This document shows positions 42,122-51,505 of a stretch of 64,000 nucleotides of DNA, piece after piece. The stretch's first letter is position 1. The number at the start of each line of letters is the position of its first letter. The position numbers were made by a program, and so were the translations under genes. Origin of the DNA: Tundrisphaera lichenicola (GTDB lineage: Bacteria > Planctomycetota > Planctomycetia > Isosphaerales > Isosphaeraceae); the NCBI RefSeq assembly GCF_051175385.1, contig NZ_CP195106.1, positions 2,790,001 through 2,854,000 on the forward strand. Direction: 5' to 3'. The notes under the pieces are model-generated. The model worked only from the letters and a program-made list of their open reading frames with translations. It was not told where the DNA came from and ran no database searches.

Positions 42122-44407
42122 TTATTCGACCTCGGATTCCGCCAGGATCTTCCGGTAGGCCGCCCGGGCGACGTCGTAGGCCTTCCGGGCCTCCTCGATC
42201 TCGGTCGGCCGGATCTTCGGCTCCTTCTGCGACCAGCATTGGTCGACCGACTTGAGGCACCACTCGGCCGACGCCTTCGACGCGCGGACCGGCCTGTCAC
42301 CGACCATGACGAACACCGGGTTGGTATGCGACGAGGGGTAGATCCTCACCGCCACCCAGCTCGAACGCTCGATCGGGACCCGGAACCGGAGGTCATGCAG
42401 CGCGCCGTCGGCCTCGACCATCATCCGGGCGACGGCCTTGCCGTTGACGACGACCTCGACCGGGACCTTGCGAGTCTCCCCATCCCTGGCCCGCTCCAGG
42501 TCCCAGTAGGGCTTATCGCCCATCGACCGGGCCTTGATCGCGCGGGCTTCGGGGGTGACCTCGACCGGCAGGAGCGCCGCGACACGGGCCGCGACCGTCA
42601 CCTCGCCCGGCTCGTCGAGCTTTAATTCGGAGCCCGCCTCGCCGACCCGGACGTCGTCGACCTGGAAGTCGATCAGGTGACTCCTGCCGTCGGTGACGTA
42701 GGAGCGTCCGTCTCGGATCCCGTCGACCCATCGGTCGAAGTCGAGCTCGCCGTCGGGCAGCCGGACGTAGGATCGCCCCAGGCCGACCCTCTCTCCGTAG
42801 ATGCAAGGGAAGTCGGTCTCGCCGCTGATCCTGGCCCGGAATCCGGCGTTCAGGGTGTGGTACCAGATGGTGAGTTCCCAGGGGGCCGGGGTGTCGACCG
42901 CCGAGATGAAATCGACCGCGTCGTGGACCACGTCAACGATGTATTCATTGGCCCCGATCCCGTCGAACGGCGGGACCTCCAGGCTCGGCAGGGCGTTGTC
43001 GGAGACCCTCAGGCCCCAGCCCGAGTGCGAGAAACCGACCACCGCCCCCTGCGACTTGCCCCACTGGAGGACCGGGAGATCCCAGCTCGGCCATTCCTCG
43101 ATGGTCGAGGTCCCGGGATAGTCGTCCTCCTTGAGCCGGAGGAGGCAGAGGTGCCCCGCGTGCGAGGAGGGGAAGCCGGAGACCTCGACATCGTAGCGCA
43201 TCAGGGTTTCGGGAGTCGAGAGCGGGTGATTCTTGCCGTCGAAGTAAGCCTTCTGGGCATACCAGCAAGGCCCCCAGCTCAGGACGCAGCCGACGTCGAG
43301 ATCCTCGCCCAAGATGTGGCGGAACATGTCCTCGGGGCGGACCCCCTCGGTGGGCCGCTCGTAGTGGCCGCAGCCTGCGGCGTGGACGTGGTGATCGCCC
43401 GAGAACCAGCCGAGCTTCGCCACGTGGAACCACCGCTTCAGCTCGAACGACTCGCGGTGGGTCGCGGCCCTGGGAACCTCGATCGTCCGCTTCTGGACCA
43501 CGTACTCGGGCCCGCGAGTGACCTCGACGGTGTAGATCCCGGGGGCCAGGTCGACGGTCTCTCCCGACTGCCGATAGACCTGGGGATGAAACCAGAGGTC
43601 GGGGGCCAGTCGACGGGTCGGCGAGGGGCAGACCCTCCCCAGCGCGTCGCGGAAGAGGAACGAGGCCATCGTCGGCCGACCGTCGAAGTCCTTCACGTCC
43701 AGGGTGACGGACACGGCGGGCTCGGCCGTGAAGAGGATGTCCAGGTCGCCACGGAAGCCAAGGTCCTGGCTCCCCTGCCCCGCGTCGAAGCGGATCTTCG
43801 CCTCGCGAGCCCCCTGATCCCGGCTGTAGACCCGGATCACCCGATATTCGAGCGGGAGTCCGGAGAGCGATTTATTGAGCGGTCGGTCGACCATGCTGGC
43901 CAGATCCATCCACCGATCGGCGGCCTCGGCCGGGGTCGGGTGCGGATCGGGCCGGGAGGCGGACGTGGAAGGCCGACCCTGGGGGGCGGCGTTGGGGCTG
44001 GTCATGTTCAGTTCGGCCGTCACCCCGGCCAGATTATGCACCTTGACCATGAAGAGCCGCCAGCCATGGCGGACCAGCAAGGCCGGGGCCGGACCCTGGA
44101 TCGCGCCCACTCGCCCTTCGGCGTTGATCGTCACCCCGGCCAGGCATAGCGGGTCGAGGATCTCCTGGACCGATTCGACCTGGGCTGAGGGATCGGGCTT
44201 CGCCAGGGCCTCCTCGATCCGCGCCTTCGCCTCAACCGCGAGCGGCTGGCCGAAGAGATCCAGCGCCTCCACGACCCGTCGGACCTGGGCCGCCAGGGGT
44301 TGGGCCTCAACACCCTCGACCTTCGGCAGTTCGTCGGCCCGGGAGGGCGGGACCAGCAGCGAGAAGAGGGTCAAGACGGCGGCGATCCGGAGCGGTTGGC
44401 GGCTCAT
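42122..44407 (-). CDS. exported CehA/McbA-family PHP metallohydrolase
   Basis: 761 residues from ATG 44407 (GAGG 8 bases upstream). Signal peptide ending near PPSRA. After a large beta-rich N-terminal region comes the PHP-type domain: LGWFSGDHHVHAAGCGHYER (metal ligands), VGFSHSGWGLRV, GETDFPCIYGERVGLGRSYV and DGIRDGRSYVTDGRSHL. CehA/McbA enzymes hydrolyse ester or carbamate bonds in known cases. Mean substrate here is unknown. The C-terminal 60 residues are helical. Confidence 0.82.
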   Translation of the reverse strand: MSRQPLRIAAVLTLFSLLVPPSRADELPKVEGVEAQPLAAQVRRVVEALDLFGQPLAVEAKARIEEALAKPDPSAQVESVQEILDPLCLAGVTINAEGRVGAIQGPAPALLVRHGWRLFMVKVHNLAGVTAELNMTSPNAAPQGRPSTSASRPDPHPTPAEAADRWMDLASMVDRPLNKSLSGLPLEYRVIRVYSRDQGAREAKIRFDAGQGSQDLGFRGDLDILFTAEPAVSVTLDVKDFDGRPTMASFLFRDALGRVCPSPTRRLAPDLWFHPQVYRQSGETVDLAPGIYTVEVTRGPEYVVQKRTIEVPRAATHRESFELKRWFHVAKLGWFSGDHHVHAAGCGHYERPTEGVRPEDMFRHILGEDLDVGCVLSWGPCWYAQKAYFDGKNHPLSTPETLMRYDVEVSGFPSSHAGHLCLLRLKEDDYPGTSTIEEWPSWDLPVLQWGKSQGAVVGFSHSGWGLRVSDNALPSLEVPPFDGIGANEYIVDVVHDAVDFISAVDTPAPWELTIWYHTLNAGFRARISGETDFPCIYGERVGLGRSYVRLPDGELDFDRWVDGIRDGRSYVTDGRSHLIDFQVDDVRVGEAGSELKLDEPGEVTVAARVAALLPVEVTPEARAIKARSMGDKPYWDLERARDGETRKVPVEVVVNGKAVARMMVEADGALHDLRFRVPIERSSWVAVRIYPSSHTNPVFVMVGDRPVRASKASAEWCLKSVDQCWSQKEPKIRPTEIEEARKAYDVARAAYRKILAESEVE

Positions 44408-44671
44408 GATAGGGACCTCAAGGGTCACGTCGGATTGTCGGAACGATCATCGAATCGAGGGGGCGATCCAGGCGAGGCTAAGTCGGAGACGAGGCCAACG
44501 CAAACGAAAAATCGACCGGGTTGCGGTTGTCGAAGGTGGCCCGATGGGGTATCGTCCGCCGCGCCCGGACTCCCTCGGAGGCGAAGCCGATCCTTCTTTT
44601 CGAAGAAGGCCTCAACCGTGATCGGGGTGAGACCGGGCCGACGCGCGGGAGCAGTCCAAGGAAGGACGCCG

Positions 44672-45946
44672 ATGAAACGCCCTCGATTTCGAGGCCCATG
44701 GCTCTGGCTCGGCTTGATGCTGCTGCCCGCCCTGGCCTGGGCGATCGTCCTGATCGTGGCACCAACCGAATGGGCGAGAGCCCGGATGGTCGCTCGTTTC
44801 GCCTCGGCGACCGGGCGAGTGGTCCAGATCGGAGCGATCCGACTCGGGGTCTTGGGGAACCTCCGGATCCTCGACCTGAGCCTGGCCGAGCGATCCACCC
44901 CAGACGACCCCTGGCTCCGGGTGGCCGAGGCCCGCGTCGATGTCCATCTGGGCGAGATCCTGTTCGGGTCGTGCGACCCGGGCGAGATCACCGTGGAAGG
45001 GGCCTCGGTCCGGTTCTGGCGGCGGAGAGATGGCACGCTCGAGGTCGCCGACCTCTTCCGGGCCTCGGGGCCGGATCCGGGAGGAGCGGGCCAGGGATCG
45101 AAAGGACACGGGGCACCGATCCGCCTGAAAGTCGCCGGGGCGAGCCTCCGGATCGTCGACGAGCCCAGCGAAACCCGGTTCGACATGACCGGCATCGAGG
45201 CCGAAGCGAGCTGCGACGGGCGGGTGACCTCGCTCGACCGGCTCAAGGGGATCGTCAACGGCGGTTCGCTCGAGATGGCCGCGAAATTCGACCGAAACCC
45301 GGTGGCGCCGCATTTCGAACTCGAGACGAGGGCCAACGGGATCGGGATCGACGAGGGGATGCCCTCCCTGGCCTATCTCGTCCCGGTGGTCGCCGGGGCG
45401 ACCGATAGGGCCGGCGGCAAGCTCGGCCTGATCCTCTCGATGAAAGGCCAGGGGACGACCCGCGATGAGATCCGCCGGACGCTCCGGGGCCAGGGATCTG
45501 TCCTGCTGGACCCGATCGATCTGGACGGCTCGAAGTTCCTCGACACGCTCGACGCCATCGCCGACGGGCCAAGGCCGGGGCGGGTGGGATCGGTCTCGGC
45601 CGACCTGACCATCGGCGGCGGTCGGATTGCGAGCGAGGATCTGACGATCAGAGTCGCCCGGTTCCCGCTGGTCCTGGGCGGTTGGACCGACTTCGACGGT
45701 CGATTCGACTACGCTCCCAACGTCGACCAGATCACCGCCCAGCTTCCCAGCGAGGCCCGCGTCTGGATCTCCGAGTTGAAGGTGAACTTCGACCAGCTGG
45801 CCGGCCTCCGACTCCGGGGGACGCCGGAGAAGATCGAGGTCACCGTCCACGGTCACCCCCTGACGGGAGAACCGGGCCGCCCGGACGACGATCGGGCTCG
45901 ATTCCGCGAGACCGCCCGGCTGATCCGCGATCGCTTCTTCCGCTGA
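44672..45946 (+). CDS. AsmA-like inner-membrane protein
   Basis: 424 residues from ATG 44672. One N-terminal membrane helix (GPWLWLGLMLLPALAWAIVL), then repeated beta strands with AsmA character: RVVQIGAIRLGVLGNLRIL, RVDVHLGEILFGSC, ITVEGASVRFWRRRDGTLEV, GQGTTRDEIRRTLRGQGSVL. AsmA-type proteins act in lipid transport or outer-membrane assembly. Followed 45 bases later by a lipoprotein gene; they may form a unit. The 44408-44671 divergent gap shows no clear promoter. Confidence 0.7.
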   Translation: MKRPRFRGPWLWLGLMLLPALAWAIVLIVAPTEWARARMVARFASATGRVVQIGAIRLGVLGNLRILDLSLAERSTPDDPWLRVAEARVDVHLGEILFGSCDPGEITVEGASVRFWRRRDGTLEVADLFRASGPDPGGAGQGSKGHGAPIRLKVAGASLRIVDEPSETRFDMTGIEAEASCDGRVTSLDRLKGIVNGGSLEMAAKFDRNPVAPHFELETRANGIGIDEGMPSLAYLVPVVAGATDRAGGKLGLILSMKGQGTTRDEIRRTLRGQGSVLLDPIDLDGSKFLDTLDAIADGPRPGRVGSVSADLTIGGGRIASEDLTIRVARFPLVLGGWTDFDGRFDYAPNVDQITAQLPSEARVWISELKVNFDQLAGLRLRGTPEKIEVTVHGHPLTGEPGRPDDDRARFRETARLIRDRFFR

Positions 45947-45991
45947 AGCCCGGCCGACCGCCCCCCGACGACTGGACAGGAAGAATCAAGC

Positions 45992-46750
45992 ATGACTCTC
46001 AGACCGGGACAAGGCTCACGAATGCTGGCCGGGCTCACGGCTAGCGCCCTCCTGGCCTCCGCCGGGTGCGGGACCACCAAGGTGACCGGGACCGCCCGGA
46101 CCGGGACCGAGCAGCTCCTCCTGACCAACGCCTGGGATCGGGCCTTGCAGCGGGTCGACTTCCGGGCCCTGACCGGGGTCCCGGTCTACCTCGACACCAC
46201 CAACGTCACGGCCGTCGACCAGGGCTGGGTCATCTCCAGCCTCCGCGAGTCGATGCTCTCGCAGGGCGTCCTGATCCGCGAGAAGCGCGAGCAGGCCCAG
46301 TTCATCGTCGAGGCCCGCGTCGGGGCCTACGGGACCGATGAGGACAACTTCCTGGTCGGGATCTCCCAGACCGCCATCCCCCCGACCGTGACCGGGGTCC
46401 CCGCCGGGACCATCCCCGAAGTTCCGGTGGTCAAGCGAAGCCGACAGCAGGCCGTCGCCAAGCTGGCGCTCTTCGCCTACGACCGGGCCAGCGGCCAGCT
46501 CGTCTGGCAGTCCGGGACGGTCCTCGATCAGGCCGACACCAAGGATGTCTACATCGGCGGCTTCGGGCCGATCAAGTCGGGGTCGATCCGCGAAGGGACC
46601 GAAGTCGCCGGGATCAAGCTCCCGCTGCCTGGCGAAGGGGAAGCCGCCACTCCCGAGCCCGGTAGCCTTCGACAGGAAAACAAGCCCTATAACCCGCCCG
46701 CCTTGCAAAGCCCCTCGAACTTCTCGGACCTCGATTCCTTCCGGCCCTGA
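45992..46750 (+). CDS. DUF6655-like lipoprotein
   Basis: 252 residues. Lipobox ASALLASAGCGTTK. The body matches a planctomycete lipoprotein family I associate with DUF6655: GTARTGTEQLLLTNAWDRAL, VYLDTTNVTAVDQGWVISSL, VEARVGAYGTDEDNFLVGIS, VPEVPVVKRSRQQAVAKLAL-like segment, and FAYDRASGQLVWQSGTVL. Envelope location by the lipobox. Function unknown. It ends with a disordered Pro/Asn-rich tail. AGGAAG precedes the ATG. Confidence 0.72.
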   Translation: MTLRPGQGSRMLAGLTASALLASAGCGTTKVTGTARTGTEQLLLTNAWDRALQRVDFRALTGVPVYLDTTNVTAVDQGWVISSLRESMLSQGVLIREKREQAQFIVEARVGAYGTDEDNFLVGISQTAIPPTVTGVPAGTIPEVPVVKRSRQQAVAKLALFAYDRASGQLVWQSGTVLDQADTKDVYIGGFGPIKSGSIREGTEVAGIKLPLPGEGEAATPEPGSLRQENKPYNPPALQSPSNFSDLDSFRP

Positions 46751-46895
46751 TCCGACCGGATCCCTCGGTTGGGCTCCGAGGGGATCCCGGGGGTCATTTC
46801 AGATTCCCTTTAATTCACGATCATGATTGACTTGTGGATTATTATTAGTTGGAGACCTACCACGAAAGCCGCAACGATCGCCGGATGAACCAACC

Positions 46896-47228
46896 TTGCC
46901 CAGCCTGCCCCCCCTCGAAAATTGCGAGAATTGCGGTGCCTGTTGCCTGGTCGTCACCCTCCCGCCGTTTCGGAGAATCTTCAACGAGGATGGGGAGGAC
47001 GCCTGGGAGAGGCTCCGCTGGGAACGCCCGGACCTGCTCCTGGAGATCATCGAGGCCGAGCGAGACCGGAGGGATGACGGCCGGCCGATGCACGGCACGC
47101 CATGCAGCTGGTACGACGGCAACACTCGCCAATGCCGACACCACGAGCTACGGCCCCGCGCCTGTCGTGAGTTCGTCATCGGCGGGCAAGACTGCCGCGA
47201 TGCCCGGCGACGGGCGGAGATGGATTGA
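46896..47228 (+). CDS. YkgJ-family cysteine-cluster protein
   Basis: 110 residues from TTG 46896; an in-frame TTG at 46827 would add 23 residues from an AT-rich, intergenic-looking stretch. Cysteine pattern CENCGACC near residue 10, then CSWYDGNTRQCRHHELRPRA and CREFVIGGQDC, the typical YkgJ/UPF0153 arrangement for zinc or iron chelation. The role of the family is uncertain. The 46751-46830 region before it is AT-rich (ATTATTATTAG) and may hold the promoter. Confidence 0.78.
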   Translation: MPSLPPLENCENCGACCLVVTLPPFRRIFNEDGEDAWERLRWERPDLLLEIIEAERDRRDDGRPMHGTPCSWYDGNTRQCRHHELRPRACREFVIGGQDCRDARRRAEMD

Positions 47229-47234
47229 TCGGAC

Positions 47235-47249
47235 CTTCGAAGCTCGAAG
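47235..47249. terminator. small hairpin between convergent genes
   Basis: CTTCGA and TCGAAG form a 6-bp stem with a 3-base loop in the 30-base gap between the YkgJ-type gene and the Hint-domain gene. Weak, no U tract. Confidence 0.3.
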
Positions 47250-47258
47250 ATCCTCGCC

Positions 47259-49049
47259 TCAGAAGTCGTGGACGATCAATCCGACCCGGCCCACCCGATA
47301 GGTCGAACCTTCCCGGATCTCCAGATTCCAGACCTCGCCGCCCTCGCGATCCTCGATCGTCTCGATCGTCCTCAGACCTCCCTTCGCGAAGACCCGGTCG
47401 CCGACCTTCAGATCACCCGCCCGGATCAGCCCGACCCCGAGTTTCCAGAGGGGATGGCCTTCGGTCGCGACGATTGTCTCCCCGCCGATCCTCAGGCCGA
47501 TCATCCGGGATGCCTCCGACCGATGGACGGCGAGGATCGAACCCGGGCGATCCGGGAGATCCGGACCATCGCCTGTCATGACGAGTTCGCCCGGGCGGAG
47601 CGCCTCGATCGGTCGGAGCCCCTCGACGGTCTCGACGAGCGTCCCGCCCGCGAAGCACCGGTCTGTCTTCGGCTTCTCGCCCTTGTCACGCTCCCAGATC
47701 ATGCACCAGGGCGAACCCGCCCCACCTCCCCCACCACCCCCGCCACTGATGACAGGCGGGCCGCCTTGCGGGACGTATGGGAGCGGGACCTGGACGTCGA
47801 GGGTGGGCTTGGGCCGCTGATCGGGCGGGACGTAGTTGTATCCGCGACGCTCCATGTACCACTTCAACCAGGCTTCCTTGTCTTCCCCGAGATCCTTGCC
47901 CGCGACGCGACGGAGGGCCTCGGCGAGCCGGGCGTTCAGTTCTCGGGTCGTGGCGTTGCCCGCTTCGATCACATTGACGTCGTTCTGGAGTTGGGCCTGC
48001 GCGCCCTGGGCCATCTTGATGGTCTCGGTCACCTCGAAATCTCGGTCGATCTGCGCCTGGAGGACCGACTTCTCGAAGGACTGATACTGCGGGCTGGGGT
48101 CGGGGCTGTTCTTGGGCGGAGTGGGAGGGGCCCAGGTGTAATCGAAGATGAAAAGCGACCCATGTTCTTTATTCCACCCGACCAGCTTCGAGCCGGGCGG
48201 TGGGGCGGTGACATGGTCGGAATTGAACTGAAGGGCCATCGAGAGTCGCTCGGCGAACGGGTTGTCGACGAAGGCCGCCTGCGTCTCCGACATCGACGGA
48301 GGCGCATACGACCGGCGGACGTTGAATTTCTCCCCCTCCACCATCAGGAAGCCGGGCGAGCCGGGTCCCGCGACCTGGCGGACCTCGTACTGGACCGGCT
48401 TCCGGAGGAGCCCGATCCAGAGCATCAGGACATCGTCGGGATCCCGACGGGTCAGGGTCTCCACGGCCGACCGGCGAACCAGGTCGGTCTTGCCGAAGAC
48501 CCCCAGGCCTGCCAGCGCCTTCGAGGCATCCTCGCCCTCGATGCGGCCGAGTAGGTCGATCGCCCGCTCCTGATCGTCGGGCGTCCCCTGGCCGAAGACC
48601 TTCCTGATCGAGGGGATGGCCCGAAAGTCATGGATCTCGGCCAGGTCCGCCTCGGCGGCGGCCCGTCGAGACTTCTGGGACAACATCCCCTTCAGCTTCC
48701 GCAGGATCGGCATCCACCTCGCATCGGCCTTGCGCCGGGCCTCGGCCTCGGCCTTCTCGGCGGCGAGTTGTTCGGACGACACCCACCGACCACCGCGCCT
48801 CTCGAAACCGAGCTTCTTCCAGGCGAGTTCCCGGGCGGGTTCGAGCCGGGTCACGTCGAGAAACTCGATGGCCGCTTCCCCCTTCAGGCCCGCCGTTTCG
48901 GCCCAGAGGCCGAGCTTCCAGTGGGCCTCGGCCGTGTGGTCAATGGCCGCCCGCCTCGCGTAGTATTCGGCCAGAGCATCGGCTGGCCCCTGCCCCTGGG
49001 GCGAGGTCCATCCCAGGAAAGCCAGTCCGAGAATCCAGTGACCGATCAT
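47259..49049 (-). CDS. TPR/HEAT-like protein ending in an intact-looking Hint domain
   Basis: 596 residues. Very short hydrophobic N-terminus (HWILGLAFLGWT). Helical TPR-like part (AEAHWKLGLWAETAGLKGEA), then a HEAT-like part (FRAIPSIRKVFGQGTPDDQE), a beta-rich middle, an EAWLKWYMERRGYNYVPPDQ segment, a Gly-rich linker, and a C-terminal Hint domain from Cys465: RCFAGGTLVETVEGLRPIEA, TEGHPLW with T529-x2-H532, GDLKVGDRVFAK. It ends at VGLIVHDF, where the usual terminal Asn is Asp595 and no C-extein follows. The first gene of the pair overlaps it by 4 bases. Function unknown. Confidence 0.75.
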   Translation of the reverse strand: MIGHWILGLAFLGWTSPQGQGPADALAEYYARRAAIDHTAEAHWKLGLWAETAGLKGEAAIEFLDVTRLEPARELAWKKLGFERRGGRWVSSEQLAAEKAEAEARRKADARWMPILRKLKGMLSQKSRRAAAEADLAEIHDFRAIPSIRKVFGQGTPDDQERAIDLLGRIEGEDASKALAGLGVFGKTDLVRRSAVETLTRRDPDDVLMLWIGLLRKPVQYEVRQVAGPGSPGFLMVEGEKFNVRRSYAPPSMSETQAAFVDNPFAERLSMALQFNSDHVTAPPPGSKLVGWNKEHGSLFIFDYTWAPPTPPKNSPDPSPQYQSFEKSVLQAQIDRDFEVTETIKMAQGAQAQLQNDVNVIEAGNATTRELNARLAEALRRVAGKDLGEDKEAWLKWYMERRGYNYVPPDQRPKPTLDVQVPLPYVPQGGPPVISGGGGGGGGAGSPWCMIWERDKGEKPKTDRCFAGGTLVETVEGLRPIEALRPGELVMTGDGPDLPDRPGSILAVHRSEASRMIGLRIGGETIVATEGHPLWKLGVGLIRAGDLKVGDRVFAKGGLRTIETIEDREGGEVWNLEIREGSTYRVGRVGLIVHDF

Positions 49050-51151
49050 CGATCGCCTCCAAGAGTCCGAGGGTCCGAAGTCGCATCGAAGGGGGCCGCG
49101 ACGGCCTCGTGGACGCGGTCATCGTGGGCGAGCAGCCCGTCTCGGCCGACCAGGATCCCCCGGCGATCGCCGACCTGGACGTGATAAACCGACTGCGGGT
49201 TCGACCTGCCCGCGTCGAGCACCTTCGAGAGCCCATCGAGTCCCCGGATCCGGTCGCCCGGCTCGAGGTCGGCCAGGGGGACCCAACCACGACCCGCGAC
49301 CCAGAGCCGTTCCAGGTCGGTCCCGGCGATCGAGCCATCGCCCACTCGCAGAGTTCGGGTCATCCCCCGGTCGATCCGTCGGGTGGAGAAGACCGGCGTG
49401 AAGGCCAACGCCCCCGAATCGAGATCCTGCGTCAGGATCAGGTCGCCGCCCCTGAGATCTTCGATGGTCCGGAGCCCGGCCCGGGTCCAGACCGGCGTCC
49501 CTTCGACGAACGCAGGCATCCGGGCCTTCGAGCCGGAGGGCAAGGGCGGTTCAGGCTCGACCGCCCCGACGTCTCGCGAAAGTGGTGGGGCGATCGTCGA
49601 CGTCTCGGATAGCTCGCCCCACCACTTTCGCCAGGCGTCGGGGTCCTCCCCCGGGGACTCGCCGGCGACGATCTTCAACGCCATCCGGGCGCGGTCGTTG
49701 ATCTGGTCGACGCCGGCGTTGTAGCGATCCAGGCTCGCCACGTCCCACCGGAGGTTCTCGCGGGCGAAGGCCGCCTGCTGCTGCGCCAGCATCATCAACT
49801 GGCCGATCGGTATCTCGGCCTGGATCGGGGCGTTGAAGCCGCCACCGGCGAACGAGCTCGCACCGCCCCCGGCCGCCGTCGTCTTGCCGAGCAACGAGGA
49901 GTTGGCTTGCTGGTTGGCGAAAAGTTGATCCCCGAGCTGCTGGCCGGTCGCCCCGAGGCCGGCCTGGGCGAGATTGGCGCCGACTCCGGTCATGTCGGGG
50001 GCACCCGAGTAGAGCGGGTCGAGGGCCGCCTGGATCGGCTGCGAGGTGTAGCCGACCTGTCGACGGACGATCGCAAAGCCGTATGCATCGCGATCCCACG
50101 TATCGCCAGGTCGGAAGTCGAGCGGCGGGGGGGGGGCCGCGTAAAAGCGTCGGGTATTCGCCGTCTTCCCCTGGACGTAAAGCTCGCCCGGGCTTCCCGG
50201 CCCGCCCACCGGCTTGACCTCGTAGCGAATCCGGTCCTGAAGCAGCCCGATCAGCCAGGGGGCGGATTCCCGAGGGTCGCGCCCCGCGAGCGACTCGGCC
50301 GCCAGCCTCCGGATGGATTCCGATCCGCCGAAAATCGCGAGCCAGGCCAGCCCTCGGGATGCCGAGGGATCGTCGATCTGGGTCAGGAGCCGGACGGCGA
50401 TCTTCTGGGACTCCGGGCTTCCCGAGCCGAAGACCTTGCCGATCGAGGGGACGGCCAGGGGATCGGTCACGCCTCGGAGCAACGCCTCGGCCTCGGGCTG
50501 CTTCGAGGGTTGCCCGAGCCACGTCTTCCATCTTGCCAGCAGGGGTCGCCAGCGGGCGTCGGCCTTGCGACGTGCTTCGATCTCGGATTTCTCGATGGCG
50601 GCCCGATCGGGAAAGACCCAGCGGCTCCCCTGTTTCCTGGCCCCGAGCTTCTTCCAGGCTTCTTCGCGAGCGGGGTCGAGGCGAACGACGGCCCGGAGGT
50701 GGACCTCGGCCTCGGCCAGCAGTCCGGCCTCCTCTGCCCAACGGGCCATCTGCCAGTGGGCCTGGGGCGTATCGGCGATCTGATCGCGGCGGCGGGCATA
50801 CCGGGCGAGAGCGTCCCTCCGATCCGCCTGGTTCCCGGCCCGCTCGATGGCCTCCGCTGGCGTCCGCCATCGTCCCTCGTCGACCATCTGGCCGAGGAGC
50901 CGACGAGCGATCGGCTGGTCGGGATCGGCCTCGATCGCAAGCTTGAGGTGCGCCCGTTCGAGATCCGCGAGCCCGCGGGCCTCGCACCAGAGGGCCAGGC
51001 GGACCTGCGCCTCGGCCGAAGGTCCCACGGCGGCTCGGGCTTCCTGATAAGCCGCCCGGACCCGCTCGGAGGGGAACTGGGCATCGACGGCCAGGATGGC
51101 GGCACAGGCATAAAGGACGAGCATGGGCGCCCCCGATTTCGTCAAACTCAC
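49046..51151 (-). CDS. paralogous TPR/HEAT-like protein ending in a degenerate Hint domain
   Basis: 701 residues from GTG 51151 (ATG 51124 is an alternative). Signal peptide ending near AAILAVDA. TPR-like RLALWCEARGLADLERAHLK, HEAT-like LAVPSIGKVFGSGSPESQKI, and KADARWRPLLARWKTWLG are collinear with the neighbour at 47259-49049, showing tandem duplication. The C-terminal Hint-like unit (about 547-677) has Ala547 where Cys is expected (PAFVEGTPVWTRAG) and TDLE (611-614) where TxxH is expected, but keeps the scaffold WVAGRGWVPLADLEPGDRI and ends GLLAHDD. Splicing or cleavage chemistry should be lost. Likely a regulator or decoy of the neighbour, or a protein whose fold was kept for another use. 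Confidence 0.72.
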   Translation of the reverse strand: MSLTKSGAPMLVLYACAAILAVDAQFPSERVRAAYQEARAAVGPSAEAQVRLALWCEARGLADLERAHLKLAIEADPDQPIARRLLGQMVDEGRWRTPAEAIERAGNQADRRDALARYARRRDQIADTPQAHWQMARWAEEAGLLAEAEVHLRAVVRLDPAREEAWKKLGARKQGSRWVFPDRAAIEKSEIEARRKADARWRPLLARWKTWLGQPSKQPEAEALLRGVTDPLAVPSIGKVFGSGSPESQKIAVRLLTQIDDPSASRGLAWLAIFGGSESIRRLAAESLAGRDPRESAPWLIGLLQDRIRYEVKPVGGPGSPGELYVQGKTANTRRFYAAPPPPLDFRPGDTWDRDAYGFAIVRRQVGYTSQPIQAALDPLYSGAPDMTGVGANLAQAGLGATGQQLGDQLFANQQANSSLLGKTTAAGGGASSFAGGGFNAPIQAEIPIGQLMMLAQQQAAFARENLRWDVASLDRYNAGVDQINDRARMALKIVAGESPGEDPDAWRKWWGELSETSTIAPPLSRDVGAVEPEPPLPSGSKARMPAFVEGTPVWTRAGLRTIEDLRGGDLILTQDLDSGALAFTPVFSTRRIDRGMTRTLRVGDGSIAGTDLERLWVAGRGWVPLADLEPGDRIRGLDGLSKVLDAGRSNPQSVYHVQVGDRRGILVGRDGLLAHDDRVHEAVAAPFDATSDPRTLGGDR

Positions 51152-51219
51152 ATTCTCTTGATGTCTTATTTGTTAGCAGCCTCTCGGACCGAGGTCCAGG
51201 ATAGGATGGCTCGGGAAGC

Positions 51220-51246
51220 GAGTTCGTGAACGTGATTCACGAACTC
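51220..51246. repeat. perfect 27-bp palindrome in divergent promoter region
   Basis: GAGTTCGTGAA (51220-51230) and TTCACGAACTC (51236-51246) are perfect 11-base inverted repeats around a 5-base spacer. It lies between the divergent Hint-pair promoter side (start 51151) and apt (start 51506). No U tract follows, so an operator is more likely than a terminator. The rest of the 354-base gap shows no other element. Confidence 0.6.
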
Positions 51247-51505
51247 CCGGCCATCAATCCTCGCGGGCAGGACGTGAGCCTGAATCGTCCGCGAAGACGA
51301 TGCCCCCCGAGATGCGGGCGGCTGGCAGCGAACCCGGATGGACCCGATGGGGCTCGCGAGGCCGGATTCGATGGGCCTCAGGGCGTTCGAGGGTTGCTCG
51401 ACCACGGCTCACCTCCTGGGGTATAACGTTCTTTCGGCGTGGGCGGTCCCGGACCGCTCGGAGCCGCCTCGCCCCGGCCTTCTTGTGAGTGGGAGCCCGC
51501 CCGGA

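Noticed and set aside
42677..44149. Plus-strand open frame opposite the CehA/McbA gene
   Set aside because: Antisense shadow; the minus-strand frame has a signal peptide and PHP motifs.
47259..49049. Hint domain as an active intein
   Set aside because: There is no C-extein, the terminal Asn is Asp, and the N-terminal part is not a known intein host protein.
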